From contig NZ_FSRI01000001.1 in the NCBI RefSeq assembly GCF_900141775.1, positions 310,001 through 374,000 of the forward strand: a stretch of DNA of 64,000 nucleotides, read 5' to 3'. Source of the DNA: Salinivibrio sp. ES.052 (GTDB lineage Bacteria; Pseudomonadota; Gammaproteobacteria; Enterobacterales; Vibrionaceae). Position 1 is the first letter of the stretch. Each line of letters begins with the position of its first letter. The position numbers and the translations under genes were made by a program. The notes beneath the pieces were generated by a model that saw nothing but the letters and a program-made list of their open reading frames with translations, did not search any database and had not been told where the DNA came from. Of the stretch, positions 33,897 to 43,758 are shown one piece after another.

Positions 33897-35665
33897 TGTC
33901 GCTGACACTTACGCATATTTGGGCTGAGACCCTCATCGATGAATTGTCGCGCTTGGGCGTCAAACATATTTGTGTTGCCCCAGGATCACGCTCGACGCCG
34001 CTTACGTTGGCGGCTGTGAAACAAAGTCAGCACTCTCAGCGCCCGATCACCTTACATCGTCATTTTGATGAACGCGGTCTTGGTTATCTTGCGTTAGGCT
34101 TAGCCAAAGCCGGACACGCACCGGTTGCGGTGATTGTTACCTCTGGCACGGCGGTGGCAAATTGTTTGCCTGCGGTAGTCGAGAGCGGGTTAACCGGTGA
34201 GCCGTTAATTATCCTTTCTGCGGATCGCCCGTTTGAATTGGTCGATTGCGGGGCGAACCAAGCGATTGTACAGCGCAATCTGTTTTCATCCCATGTCATC
34301 GCCCAACTTGACTTGCCCACGCCAGATGCGGGCATGCCACTTCATGCTTTATTAACCAAGGTAGATCAGGTGCTTGCCCATCAGGCAGCAGGTGGCGGCA
34401 GTGTGCACATTAATTGCCCGTTTCGAGAGCCGTTCTATGGTGAACGAGATGCGGCGCTTGAGGCGGAGATCCGTGCCCCGATTGCTAACTGGTATCAAAG
34501 CGAACAAAGCTATATGCGCCATCATGGACGGTTTTCTGCGTCGATAGAGCGAGATGGTCTACCGCCCCGTTTGCCATCCGATCGCGCAGTCAAAACGGTG
34601 ATTGTGGCGGGCGCGCTGCCGCACGGGTTATCAGCATCGGTTAACCGTTTAGCTGAAGCGCTGAATGCGGTGGTATTAGCCGACCCACAATCGGGCATCA
34701 CGAGCACGGCACCTGGCTACGATCTTTGGTTAAACCATCCCAACTTGCAGGCGCAGTTGTATCAGGCGCAATGGGTCATCCAGCTTGGGGGCCGTTTGGT
34801 GTCAAAACGTTTGGGGCAATGGTTGGCGCAAACCTCAGCGCAATATTGGTTGGTGACGGATCAAGCGCAGCCACTTGACCCCCATCATCGGGCGGTTGAA
34901 CAGTGTGTTGTCCATACGCGCCACTGGTCGTCATGGCTTGATGCACTGACTGATCAGGTGAGTGCGTCGTTCTCAGTGCCTGAAGACCTTACTCCGCCCG
35001 CGAACTCCCCCTTTGTTTGGCAACAAACCTTGACTAATGAGGCGAAAGTACAGATGGAGCGCGCGGCTGACAGTCTCTCTCCCTCATCGCTATCAGAGCA
35101 CCGCCTATTTCAAAAATTATCGTCAATGCTTCCCGAGCACCTCGATATTTTCATCGGCAATAGTCTGGCGATTCGTTTAGCCGATATCTGGTCACAACTT
35201 GATAGGTATCCGGTTTTTGTCAATCGCGGTGCGTCAGGGATTGATGGGTTATTTGCCTGTGCCGCTGGGGTTCAGCGATGCCGACATCAGCCTATGTTAG
35301 TCGTGCTTGGCGACACGAGCGCGCTTTACGATCTTAATAGTCTTGCACTATGGCGAGCATCGCCGGCACCGGCTGCAATCCTTATTCTCAACAACAATGG
35401 CGGCGGCATTTTTGACTCGTTGCCGGTCGAACCGCAGCTTTGTGACGCCTATTATCGCATGCCACATGGCCTTGGTTTTGAACATATTGCCGCGCAATTT
35501 TCATTGAACTATCAGCAACCGACCAGTGAATCTGATCTTGCCGCCGCGCTTGCCCAAGCTTTCAGTACACCGGGGGCTGACGTGATTGAAGTGGTGACTC
35601 CCGCGGGTGAAGCAGGAAAAATTTTGACTGAGCAACTTGCCAATATGGCTGCGCAGGAGGGGTGA
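33896..35665 (+). CDS. menD: SEPHCHC synthase
   Basis: MenD uses thiamine diphosphate to join 2-oxoglutarate and isochorismate. The 589-residue protein begins MSLTLTHIWAETLIDEL, has the conserved VAPGSRSTPLTLAA block near residue 27, and near 480 the ThDP-binding GDTSALYDLNS followed by the NNNGGGIF end. It overlaps menF by one base and menH by one base, so translation is tightly coupled. Confidence 0.96.
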   Translation: MSLTLTHIWAETLIDELSRLGVKHICVAPGSRSTPLTLAAVKQSQHSQRPITLHRHFDERGLGYLALGLAKAGHAPVAVIVTSGTAVANCLPAVVESGLTGEPLIILSADRPFELVDCGANQAIVQRNLFSSHVIAQLDLPTPDAGMPLHALLTKVDQVLAHQAAGGGSVHINCPFREPFYGERDAALEAEIRAPIANWYQSEQSYMRHHGRFSASIERDGLPPRLPSDRAVKTVIVAGALPHGLSASVNRLAEALNAVVLADPQSGITSTAPGYDLWLNHPNLQAQLYQAQWVIQLGGRLVSKRLGQWLAQTSAQYWLVTDQAQPLDPHHRAVEQCVVHTRHWSSWLDALTDQVSASFSVPEDLTPPANSPFVWQQTLTNEAKVQMERAADSLSPSSLSEHRLFQKLSSMLPEHLDIFIGNSLAIRLADIWSQLDRYPVFVNRGASGIDGLFACAAGVQRCRHQPMLVVLGDTSALYDLNSLALWRASPAPAAILILNNNGGGIFDSLPVEPQLCDAYYRMPHGLGFEHIAAQFSLNYQQPTSESDLAAALAQAFSTPGADVIEVVTPAGEAGKILTEQLANMAAQEG

Positions 35666-36447
35666 TGCTGGGTTATCAGCAGGGCGGTAACGTAGAAGGC
35701 CGCAAGGTCGTTTTTCTGCACGGCTTGCTGGGGAGCGGGCAGGATTGGCAGGGCGTCACGTCTCGCTTAAGAGACTGTCATTGGCTCTGTATCGATTTAC
35801 CCGGCCACGGTGACAGTGTTGACGCTTTAGGTGTTGATTTTACAACCACTCTCGACGCGGTGCGTCAGACCTGTGACCACGTGTGGGGTAATCAGTCGGC
35901 CTATCTGGTCGGGTATTCACTCGGGGCGCGTATCGCAATGCATTTAGCCATTGCTTACCCAGCGTGTTGGCTAGGGTTATTTCTTGAGGCTGGGCATCCT
36001 GGTCTTCGACATGCTCATGAGCGTCATCAACGGCTAGCCCATGATCAAGCCTGGGCTAAGCGCTTTGGATGCGAGCCGCTCTCTGCCGTATTAAACGACT
36101 GGTATCAGCAATCGGTGTTTCAATCTCTCGATGCCGCGCAGCGTGCCGAGCTGATAACAGCCCGTGGTCATAATCATGGACCCGCGATTGCCGCGATGCT
36201 CGATGCCACGTCACTCGGTCGGCAAGCCGACCTGCGCACCGTACTAGGTAATGTATGTCGCCAAGGGTTGCCGATTGACTACCTTTGTGGGGAGCAAGAC
36301 GACAAGTTTATCTCACTGGCCCATTCTCTGCTGCTCACCACGGGGATCCCATTTACCTTGATCAAGGGGGCGGGGCATAATTGCCATTGGGCCGATCCGT
36401 CGCGGTTTGTGCAGGTACTATTAGAAAAATGCCTGTTGTCAGCGTGA
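35665..36447 (+). CDS. menH: SHCHC synthase, alpha/beta hydrolase fold
   Basis: MenH eliminates pyruvate from SEPHCHC to give SHCHC. The 260-residue alpha/beta hydrolase has the nucleophile Ser85 in VGYSLGARIA, an oxyanion-region HGLLGSG near 19, and a C-terminal acid-histidine pair (GEQDDKF and GAGHNCHWADP). The ATG overlaps the menD stop and has a strong AGGAGG site; a GTG one codon upstream is possible. A 61-bp gap separates it from menB. Confidence 0.92.
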   Translation: MLGYQQGGNVEGRKVVFLHGLLGSGQDWQGVTSRLRDCHWLCIDLPGHGDSVDALGVDFTTTLDAVRQTCDHVWGNQSAYLVGYSLGARIAMHLAIAYPACWLGLFLEAGHPGLRHAHERHQRLAHDQAWAKRFGCEPLSAVLNDWYQQSVFQSLDAAQRAELITARGHNHGPAIAAMLDATSLGRQADLRTVLGNVCRQGLPIDYLCGEQDDKFISLAHSLLLTTGIPFTLIKGAGHNCHWADPSRFVQVLLEKCLLSA

Positions 36448-36508
36448 CTATTTTAATATTCCAATTTTCGGGGCCTTGTACCCAACCAACCAATAAAAGG
36501 GAGAGCCT

Positions 36509-37375
36509 ATGGCTGTTACGCCGGGTATGACCGAACAAGAACTGTACTCACCCATTGAGTGGGTAGAGACTGATCTGACATTCAGCGACATTCTGTACCA
36601 TAAATCAGCAGACGGCATTGCGCGCATTACGATTAATCGTCCCCAAGTTCGCAATGCCTTTCGTCCCCAAACCGTCAAAGAGATGATGCAAGCGCTCTCA
36701 GATGCCCGTTACGACAGTGATGTAGGAGTGATCATCCTGACCGGTTTAGGCGAAAAAGCCTTTTGTTCAGGAGGCGATCAATCTATTCGTGGTGACTACG
36801 GCGGCTATCAAGACGACGAAGGCACCCATCATCTTAATGTGCTGGACTTTCAGCGTCAGATCCGTACCTGTCCAAAGCCTGTGATTGCTGCTGTGGCCGG
36901 TTATGCTGTAGGCGGAGGTCACGTGCTACATATGATGTGTGATCTGACCATCGCGGCCGATAACGCTCAATTTGGACAAACCGGACCCAAAGTGGGCAGC
37001 TTTGATGGTGGCTGGGGCGCCTCGTACATGGCCCGCATTGTGGGTCAAAAGAAAGCGCGTGAAATTTGGTTCCTATGTCGGTTCTATAACGCACAAGAAG
37101 CGTTAGATATGGGACTGGTAAACACTGTGGTGCCACTTGCCGACTTGGAGCGAGAAACGGTGCGCTGGTGTCGTGAAGTGCTGCAGCACAGCCCGATGGC
37201 ACTGCGTTGCCTAAAAGCCGCGTTGAATGCTGACTGTGACGGACAAGCTGGGTTGCAGGAGTTGGCGGGGAACGCAACCATGATGTTCTATATGACTGAA
37301 GAAGGGCAAGAAGGGCGCAATGCGTTCAACGAGAAGCGCCGTCCGGCGTTCAATCGTTTCCCACGTAATCCATGA
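36509..37375 (+). CDS. menB: 1,4-dihydroxy-2-naphthoyl-CoA synthase
   Basis: MenB closes the second ring of the naphthoquinone by an intramolecular Claisen condensation. The crotonase-fold protein of 288 residues starts with [10 protein letters not shown], has the [16 protein letters not shown] active-site loop near residue 90 and the oxyanion glycines in [15 protein letters not shown] near 132. An AAAGGGAG site precedes the ATG. It belongs to the men operon, with menC following after seven bases. Confidence 0.96.
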   Translation: MAVTPGMTEQELYSPIEWVETDLTFSDILYHKSADGIARITINRPQVRNAFRPQTVKEMMQALSDARYDSDVGVIILTGLGEKAFCSGGDQSIRGDYGGYQDDEGTHHLNVLDFQRQIRTCPKPVIAAVAGYAVGGGHVLHMMCDLTIAADNAQFGQTGPKVGSFDGGWGASYMARIVGQKKAREIWFLCRFYNAQEALDMGLVNTVVPLADLERETVRWCREVLQHSPMALRCLKAALNADCDGQAGLQELAGNATMMFYMTEEGQEGRNAFNEKRRPAFNRFPRNP

Positions 37376-37382
37376 GGTGAGT

Positions 37383-38372
37383 ATGAGGCAGGCACGGATC
37401 TACCACTATAGGTTACCGATCCAGTCGGGCGTGTTTCTGCGCGACAAGCGACTGGCTGAGCGGGAAGGATTGGTGGTTGAGCTGAGCGAAGGGGCACGTC
37501 GCGGCTGGGGAGAAATTGCACCTCTCCCGGGGTTTAGTCAAGAGAACTTAGCACAAGCGCGCCACGCGTTGATTGCCGCCACCGCGGCATGGTGTGATCA
37601 CCGCCATGTGGCGATGACACAGCTACCACCCTCAGTCGCGTGGGGAATGAGTGTGGCGCAAGCGGAGTTGGACCAAAAGCTACCGACAGAGGCGACGTTT
37701 GCGACTGTGCCTGTCTGTACGGGCGATCCTGATGCGCTCTTACAAGCGTTGAGTGGACCCAGTCAAACGCCATCACCGCAAGCCAAGGTAAAAGTAGGCG
37801 AATATGAGGTGGCGCGCGATCGGTTGATGGTCACGACTTTACTGGAGGCGATCCCGACATTAACCTTACGGCTGGATGCCAATCGGCGTTGGCGCCCAGA
37901 GCAGCTAAGCCAGTTTTGGCAAGGCTTGAGTGAGGCACATCAACAGCGGATTAGCTGGATTGAAGAGCCCTGTGCCGATCCCTTGCAATCACTTAGCTGT
38001 GCGCAACAGTTGAGCTTTCCTCTCGCTTGGGATGAGACATTACGCGATCACGATGACAGTGAATTGATTGAAAGTGAATACGTTTCGGTGTGGGTACTCA
38101 AGCCCACTTTGATGGGCGATCTTGCGTCACTGACGAGCTGGGTTGATAGTGCGGAAATGCTTGGCAAGCAGGCTGTGATCAGTGCTGCGCTAGAATCAAG
38201 CCTTGGACTCACGCAGCTATCACGCTTTGCCACCTGGTTAACGCCGGATGTGGTTCCTGGACTTGATACGCTGAGTATCTTTGCCCATCAACTTGACCGT
38301 ACGTGGCCGGGTGCGCCGCAGCCATTAGCGCCTTTGCATGACCAGCCTCTTATCTGGGTAAATACATTGTGA
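37383..38372 (+). CDS. menC: o-Succinylbenzoate synthase
   Basis: MenC dehydrates SHCHC to o-succinylbenzoate. It is an enolase-superfamily enzyme of 329 residues with the KxK catalytic pair at 135/137 (AKVKVG), metal-binding Asp in RLDANRRW near 168, Glu in WIEEPC near 197 and Asp in AWDETL near 220. The ATG lies after GAGGTGAG. The stop overlaps the menE GTG start by four bases. Confidence 0.94.
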   Translation: MRQARIYHYRLPIQSGVFLRDKRLAEREGLVVELSEGARRGWGEIAPLPGFSQENLAQARHALIAATAAWCDHRHVAMTQLPPSVAWGMSVAQAELDQKLPTEATFATVPVCTGDPDALLQALSGPSQTPSPQAKVKVGEYEVARDRLMVTTLLEAIPTLTLRLDANRRWRPEQLSQFWQGLSEAHQQRISWIEEPCADPLQSLSCAQQLSFPLAWDETLRDHDDSELIESEYVSVWVLKPTLMGDLASLTSWVDSAEMLGKQAVISAALESSLGLTQLSRFATWLTPDVVPGLDTLSIFAHQLDRTWPGAPQPLAPLHDQPLIWVNTL

Positions 38373-39769
38373 CGGCCGCAGCGTTCGGGGTTAAGGCGTG
38401 GCCATGGCGGCACTGGGCTGACTGTGCACCAGACTCGCTTGCTATCGAGAGTGACACCTCACTGACATGGCAGGCGCTGGTGGCGGATGTGGACCGTCAG
38501 CAAACGCAGTTTAATGCCGCGCCAGTGGTGGTGTTCGACAGTCGTCTTGCTCCCCAGCGCTTAGTGGTGGGCCTGCTTGCTGCATGGCAAGCGGGTAAGA
38601 TCACCTTAGTGCTCAATCATGCTTTAAGTGACGACGTGAAAGCCGCCGTGTTGGCAGAACTTGGCGAGTTTCAATGGCTGGACCGCGATAACGACAAGGT
38701 AAGAGGATCTGACGCGATATCGATAGTGCCTTGGCAACCATGGCAACCGCTCACCATGACGCTGACATCAGGGTCAACAGGAAAGCCCAAAGCCGTGGTA
38801 CATGCCGCGCATCAACACCTTGCCAGTGCGGCAGGTTTAACCCAGATGCTGCCGTTTCAAGGGCTGTCTGAGCACGAGGAGAGGCCGAGCAGTAGCACCG
38901 ATAGTTGGTTGTTATCGTTGCCGCTTTTTCATGTGTCGGGGCTGGCTATTGTGTGGCGCTGGTTATTCAAAGGTGCCACCCTCGCCATTTTCCCTTGTCA
39001 GGGAGAAGCTTTACCCGAATCACTGACTCGGGTGACACACGCCTCCTTGGTGCCCACACAACTCTATCGCGTCTTACCTTGGTTGGCCGCGCGGCAAGCG
39101 CCTTCTCGACTTAAGCATGTATTACTGGGCGGTGCAGTGATTCCCGCACGATTGACGCAACTAGCTGAGCAACAGGGCATTGCTTGTTGGTGTGGCTATG
39201 GCATGACAGAAACCGCATCGACCGTCACGTTAAAGCGCGCCGATGGCCATGACGATGTCGGTGAGCCTTTGCCGTATCGTACCGTTGCGCTGGCGAGCGA
39301 TGGTGAAGTGATTCATCGTGGCGACACGCTCGCGTTAGGATATTGGCAGGCGGGACGGTTAAAGGCGCTTTCGGCAGAACAAGGCTTAGCCTCGCGGGAT
39401 CTGGCGAGATGGGAGACGCGTCGCCAGCGGCCAGTGTTGCGTATTATTGGGCGCAAGGATAATCAGTTTATCTGCGGTGGAGAAAATGTTCAGCCTGAGC
39501 GTATTGAAAACCACTTACTTCAACGAGACGAGATCAGCCAAGTCGTGGTTGTCCCGGTTATCGACCATGAATTTGGCGCGCGTCCTGTTGCGATAGTGCA
39601 AAGCACAGCGCCACTGGATCAGGTGCAATTAACGGCGCATTGTCAGTCGTTAGCGCCTTATCAACGTCCCATTGCTTTTTTGCCGTGGCCGACATTTGAG
39701 CAGGGTGCCAGTATTAAGCCGTCACGTGTGCAGCTTGCCCAATGGGCAAGCCAGCAAATCGAACATTAA
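38369..39769 (+). CDS. menE: o-Succinylbenzoate-CoA ligase
   Basis: MenE activates o-succinylbenzoate to its CoA thioester through an acyl-adenylate. The 466-residue ANL-family protein has the P-loop LTSGSTGKPKAV near 131, YGMTETASTV near 280 and GRKDNQFICGGENVQPE near 355 with the hinge and C-terminal lid. The start is GTG inside the menC stop. It ends the men operon and overlaps the convergent transporter-acyltransferase gene by four bases. Confidence 0.94.
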   Translation: MTAAAFGVKAWPWRHWADCAPDSLAIESDTSLTWQALVADVDRQQTQFNAAPVVVFDSRLAPQRLVVGLLAAWQAGKITLVLNHALSDDVKAAVLAELGEFQWLDRDNDKVRGSDAISIVPWQPWQPLTMTLTSGSTGKPKAVVHAAHQHLASAAGLTQMLPFQGLSEHEERPSSSTDSWLLSLPLFHVSGLAIVWRWLFKGATLAIFPCQGEALPESLTRVTHASLVPTQLYRVLPWLAARQAPSRLKHVLLGGAVIPARLTQLAEQQGIACWCGYGMTETASTVTLKRADGHDDVGEPLPYRTVALASDGEVIHRGDTLALGYWQAGRLKALSAEQGLASRDLARWETRRQRPVLRIIGRKDNQFICGGENVQPERIENHLLQRDEISQVVVVPVIDHEFGARPVAIVQSTAPLDQVQLTAHCQSLAPYQRPIAFLPWPTFEQGASIKPSRVQLAQWASQQIEH

Positions 39770-41628
39770 GGTCGGTCGGCACGTAAGCGAATCACCTCGT
39801 CGCGCATATACGCGGAAGTGGCTTTTTCCGGCTCAACGGCGGGGCCGGCAACCACAGTTACCTTTGACCAAAAGCGTTTTGGCAGTTTTAACATGGCTTT
39901 GCCGCCATGTCGGCTAAAATAACTGCCCCACAAGCCTTGCAGTGCCATGGGCACGACGGGGACCGGTGAACGCTGCAGAATCATATCCATGCCACGACGA
40001 AACTGGTCTATTTCACCATCAAAGGTCAGGTGACCTTCTGGGAAAATCAACACCACTTCGCCATTATCTAACGCGCGTTGGATCTCATTCATCGCGGCGC
40101 GAATAGTGCGTCCTCGGTGACTGATGGGGATCACTTTTGAGGTGCGGAAGAACCAATGCAGCACGGGTAATTTATATAAGTCCTCAAACATCACAAAGCG
40201 AATCGGACGATGACAAGCACCCGCCAGCAAAAGCGCGTCCATGTAGCTGACATGATTACAAATCAGTAAGGCTCCCCCTTGTTCGGGAATATGATGTAAA
40301 TCTTTATGCTTCACCCGATACAAGGTGTGCGTGATCATCCACGTAAAAAAGCGCAGTGCAAAAATCGGCACCAACTGACTGACATAAATAGCGACCAATA
40401 AATTGAGCACTGTCAGTAACAAGAAAAACTCGGCAATGGAGATTTTCACCACCACCAAGAGGGTGATGCCAAGAATGGCGCTTGCCACCATAAACAACGC
40501 ATTGAAGATATTGTTGGCGGCAATAATGCGTGCACGCGCAGCTTTATCGGCGCGCTGTTGCATCAAGCTATACAAGGGGACGATAAAGATCCCACCGAAC
40601 ACGCCAATCATCAATAAATCGATAAACACCCACGTCAGTGCCGGATCGGTCACAAAGGCGATTAAATCGCTGTGCACGGTTGGACTGGTGGGGGTGGCAA
40701 AAAATAAATGCAACCCAAAGCCGGTGAGCCCAAGGCTTCCCAAGGGCACGATACCGGGCTCGATACGGTGGCCGGACAGCTTATCACACAGCAGCGCGCC
40801 CACCGCGATACCGATTGAAAATAGGGTCAGTAAGAAGGAAACACCGGTTTCATTCCCGCCCAGCAAGGCGGTGTATTTAGGAAATTGGGTCAGGTAGCTT
40901 GCGCCAAGAAACCAAAACCAGCTGATACCTAAAATGGCCTGTAAGGTCACTTTGTCTTGGCGCGCAAAACGCAAGGTTTGCTTCATCAGTGAGATGGGCT
41001 TATAGCGCAGATTGAGGGTTGGATTACCGGCAGGCGCGGGAGGGATCGCATGTGCCGATAGTACGCCCAGCAGTGCAAAGGCTAACACCGCAGCGCCGGC
41101 AACCACATTGGCATGTGGGTGATGAGCGATAAATCCGGCGAGTAAGGTCCCGAGTAGAATAGATAAAAACGTGCCGGTTTCGACGAGTGCATTGCCCGAG
41201 ACCAGCTCTTTATCGCTCAAGGTTTGCGGTAGCAGCGCGTATTTTACCGGGCCAAAAAAGGCGGACTGGGTGCCCATCATAAACAATAACCCCAGCAGCA
41301 CTATCCATGACTCGTAATACAAGGCAATCGCGGCGCTCGACATAATCACGACTTCCAGCCATTTCACGCGCCGCATGATAAGGGCTTTATCGTATTTGTC
41401 GGCGAGTTCACCGGCAAAGGCAGAAAACAGGAAAAAAGGCAGAATAAATAGCCCCGCCGCAGCATTAATAAATAGAGTCGCATCCATTGGCAACTGCTCG
41501 GCGGAAGCAAATGCGACCATGATAACCAACACGTTTTTATAAACGTTATCGTTAAAGGCCCCTAACGCCTGTGTGATGAAATAGGGCAGAAAGCGTCGCT
41601 CGCGCAGAAGCTGAAACTGTTGGCTCAT
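39766..41628 (-). CDS. Lysophospholipid transporter-acyltransferase fusion (LplT-like MFS + PlsC)
   Basis: The N-terminal 400 residues are a 12-helix MFS transporter like LplT (FITQALGAFNDNVYKN, LPFFLFSAFAGELADKYDK); the C-terminal part (about 430-620) is a PlsC acyltransferase with NHVSYMD (His458, Asp463) and FPEGH near 526. Known relatives flip lysophospholipids across the inner membrane and reacylate them. Unlike many Aas proteins, this 620-residue version has no AMP-ligase domain, so it would need acyl-CoA or acyl-ACP made elsewhere. The role is inferred from the domains. Confidence 0.85.
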   Translation of the reverse strand: MSQQFQLLRERRFLPYFITQALGAFNDNVYKNVLVIMVAFASAEQLPMDATLFINAAAGLFILPFFLFSAFAGELADKYDKALIMRRVKWLEVVIMSSAAIALYYESWIVLLGLLFMMGTQSAFFGPVKYALLPQTLSDKELVSGNALVETGTFLSILLGTLLAGFIAHHPHANVVAGAAVLAFALLGVLSAHAIPPAPAGNPTLNLRYKPISLMKQTLRFARQDKVTLQAILGISWFWFLGASYLTQFPKYTALLGGNETGVSFLLTLFSIGIAVGALLCDKLSGHRIEPGIVPLGSLGLTGFGLHLFFATPTSPTVHSDLIAFVTDPALTWVFIDLLMIGVFGGIFIVPLYSLMQQRADKAARARIIAANNIFNALFMVASAILGITLLVVVKISIAEFFLLLTVLNLLVAIYVSQLVPIFALRFFTWMITHTLYRVKHKDLHHIPEQGGALLICNHVSYMDALLLAGACHRPIRFVMFEDLYKLPVLHWFFRTSKVIPISHRGRTIRAAMNEIQRALDNGEVVLIFPEGHLTFDGEIDQFRRGMDMILQRSPVPVVPMALQGLWGSYFSRHGGKAMLKLPKRFWSKVTVVAGPAVEPEKATSAYMRDEVIRLRADRP

Positions 41629-41810
41629 GAGTACATTGGTCCGTTTAGCGGTGCAATAAGCGACTTATACTAGCAAGGCGAGGCGAGTGCGCAACCTTTA
41701 AACGGGTTGCGCATCATTGAGTTATGCGATTGGCAATCAGTGTGCACACCCTATATTGGCTGTGTCATCGGCAAAAAACGGTTATTGATTACTGCCAGTC
41801 GACAATGGCG

Positions 41811-42206
41811 TTAGGCAAATTTTTGGCTGTTTTTTATTGAGACTTGATCATTCAACGTCCAAAAATCATATAGCACGCCGAGTAAGAAGAAACCGCCCGT
41901 AAAAAGGTAAATGACCCCAGTGATCCATTTCCCCATGTACATACGGTGGACCCCAAAGATACCTAAAAAGGTCAGCAGCAGCCAAGCGACGGTGAAATTG
42001 GTTTGTCCGCTACGAAAACGTAGATCCGCTTCCTTATCCATTAGCGGGATCAAGAAGAGATCGATAATCCAGCCAATCCCGAGCAATCCGAGGGTAAAAA
42101 ACCAGAGCGTACCGGTGACAGGTTTACCATAGTAAAAACGGTGTGCGCCAAGAAAGCCAAAGATCCAAAGCAGATAACCGATAAACTTGCTGTGGGTATC
42201 ATTCAT
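41811..42206 (-). CDS. TM2-domain membrane protein
   Basis: This 131-residue protein contains two TM2-type units, each a helix pair around a G-x-H-R-x-Y-x-G-K motif: LGAHRFYYGK near residue 20 and FGVHRMYMGK near 85. TM2 proteins are widespread but their function in bacteria is poorly known. It stands alone between the transporter-acyltransferase gene and the Tim44-like gene, 200 bp from the latter, which runs the other way. Confidence 0.85.
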   Translation of the reverse strand: MNDTHSKFIGYLLWIFGFLGAHRFYYGKPVTGTLWFFTLGLLGIGWIIDLFLIPLMDKEADLRFRSGQTNFTVAWLLLTFLGIFGVHRMYMGKWITGVIYLFTGGFFLLGVLYDFWTLNDQVSIKNSQKFA

Positions 42207-42407
42207 GGTCCAGTCCTATCAATGTAAATAAATGCGTTGTGAACTTGGAGTCGTAACAGCGTAAATGGTTCCTTGAGTGCACCAAACTCCGCGATGGTTA
42301 CCAGATCCGGTGGTGACGTTTGGTAACAATTAATGTCAGTCATAGGATTGACTTCACTTCCAGACACTCTAGCATGACATCAGTCATAAACCACAGATGA
42401 AGCAATC

Positions 42408-43271
42408 ATGAAAAAATTACTCTCTGTCGCAGCGTTGATGTTTGTCTTCGTTGTTTCAGCGCCTTACGCAGAAGCCAAGCGCTTTGGTGGCGGTAAGTCA
42501 TTTGGCAAAAGCTTTAAAACCGCCCCAGCCCCTAAGCAAAAAACAACCGATACCAACACCATCAAACAAAGCCCTACCAAAAGCGGCAGTAAAAAAGGCT
42601 TGATGGGTGGTTTACTCGGCGGCTTACTCGCCGGTGGTTTGTTGGCGGCCTTTTTTGGTGGTGCCTTTGAAGGTATCCAATTTATGGATATCTTAATCCT
42701 TGGTTTAATTGCCTACTTGATTATGAAGTTCTTGCGAGGTATGACACAGGCCAAAGCCAGTGCTCAGGCGCAAGGGCCTGCTTACGCGGGACAAAACAAA
42801 GGCTATTATCACGAACAGCCCTCAGCGTTTCGTAACAATGCCACAGATACCAACGCGACGTCGGGTGGTTTCGGGGAAACACAAACCGATGTCCCCTTTA
42901 ACTTCCCGCCACAATTCGACATGCAAAGCTTTTTGAGTGGTGCGCGCGAACACTACCGTATTTTGCAAGGCGCTTGGAACCATAACGAGCTGGAGAAAAT
43001 CCAAGAGTACGTGACGCCAGCGCTGTATAACGACTTAGCCGCCGAACGTGCGCGATTAGGCGGAGAGCAACACACCGAAGTGATGTATGTGGATGCTGAG
43101 ATTGTGCGTGCCGATTACGACAGTCGCACTGCCCAACTGAGTTTGAAATTCACCGGTCGTTACTGTGATCGTGTCGAGGGTGTAGAAGAAGATATCTCGG
43201 ATATTTGGCATCTAGAGCGTGATTTGACCCAGTCCAATGCACCTTGGTTGATCGTAGGTATTCAAAGCTAA
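42408..43271 (+). CDS. Tim44-like domain membrane protein
   Basis: The protein has a signal peptide (about 1-23), a basic Gly/Lys-rich stretch (KRFGGGKSFGKSF), a glycine-rich hydrophobic hairpin (about 63-107) and a C-terminal Tim44-like domain (about 160-287) with SGAREHYRILQGAWNHNE. Bacterial relatives of Tim44 are inner membrane proteins of unclear role, some tied to translocation or membrane stress. An ATG after a weak GATGAAG site starts 287 residues. A terminator follows. Confidence 0.82.
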   Translation: MKKLLSVAALMFVFVVSAPYAEAKRFGGGKSFGKSFKTAPAPKQKTTDTNTIKQSPTKSGSKKGLMGGLLGGLLAGGLLAAFFGGAFEGIQFMDILILGLIAYLIMKFLRGMTQAKASAQAQGPAYAGQNKGYYHEQPSAFRNNATDTNATSGGFGETQTDVPFNFPPQFDMQSFLSGAREHYRILQGAWNHNELEKIQEYVTPALYNDLAAERARLGGEQHTEVMYVDAEIVRADYDSRTAQLSLKFTGRYCDRVEGVEEDISDIWHLERDLTQSNAPWLIVGIQS

Positions 43272-43297
43272 AGCGAGAACACGCGTTTCGCTACAAT

Positions 43298-43329
43298 AAC
43301 GCTAGCTCATCACTGGGCTGGCGTTTTTT
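43298..43329 (+). terminator. Terminator after the Tim44-like gene
   Basis: AACGCTAGC pairs with GCTGGCGTT (one wobble) over a ten-base loop, then T residues. It touches the end of the convergent cysteine-cluster gene. Confidence 0.8.
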
Positions 43330-43594
43330 ATGTTGCCGCCTCGAGGTAAATTAAATTATCTAACGCTTGCTGGGTGCTCTCACCGCACACGTCTTTGTCA
43401 GCGCTAAAGGCACTACACACCGCAGGTCGCTCAGGACGACCAAACAGTTTACATAAATTATGCTCGTCGAGTTGGACACATCGTGTTCCTGCGGGTTTAC
43501 CGTCAGGCATACCGGGTATTGGAGAGGAAATACTCGGGGCAATACAACACGTGCCGCAGCCTAAACGGCACGAGAATGTCGGCGTAGTGGGCAT
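43328..43594 (-). CDS. YkgJ-family cysteine-cluster protein
   Basis: The 88-residue protein (start [17 protein letters not shown], after a GAGG site) has the GCGTCC cluster and later cysteines in RCVQL, NLCKLF, PAVCSAF and DVCGE. Family members are predicted to bind zinc or iron through these cysteines. A longer upstream frame would add 14 residues with no better support. It is divergent from the YcgN-family gene, and only 164 bp separate the two starts. Confidence 0.85.
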   Translation of the reverse strand: MPTTPTFSCRLGCGTCCIAPSISSPIPGMPDGKPAGTRCVQLDEHNLCKLFGRPERPAVCSAFSADKDVCGESTQQALDNLIYLEAAT

Positions 43595-43758
43595 AAAACC
43601 TCGGTATCGGAGAACAACGGGCAGGCACTCTACCATTGACGTTGGTTGTCGCCAAGTCGGTAAGGGAAGGTAGCTTGCACTTTACCGCTATGATGGTTAT
43701 AACAGCGGCGCAATGTCGTTACCGCCACAAAGCGGAAAAATATAAGAGAGTACACATC

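Noticed and set aside
40403-40897. Plus-strand frame inside the LplT-acyltransferase gene
   Set aside because: Antisense shadow of transmembrane helices; no ribosome site and no family match.
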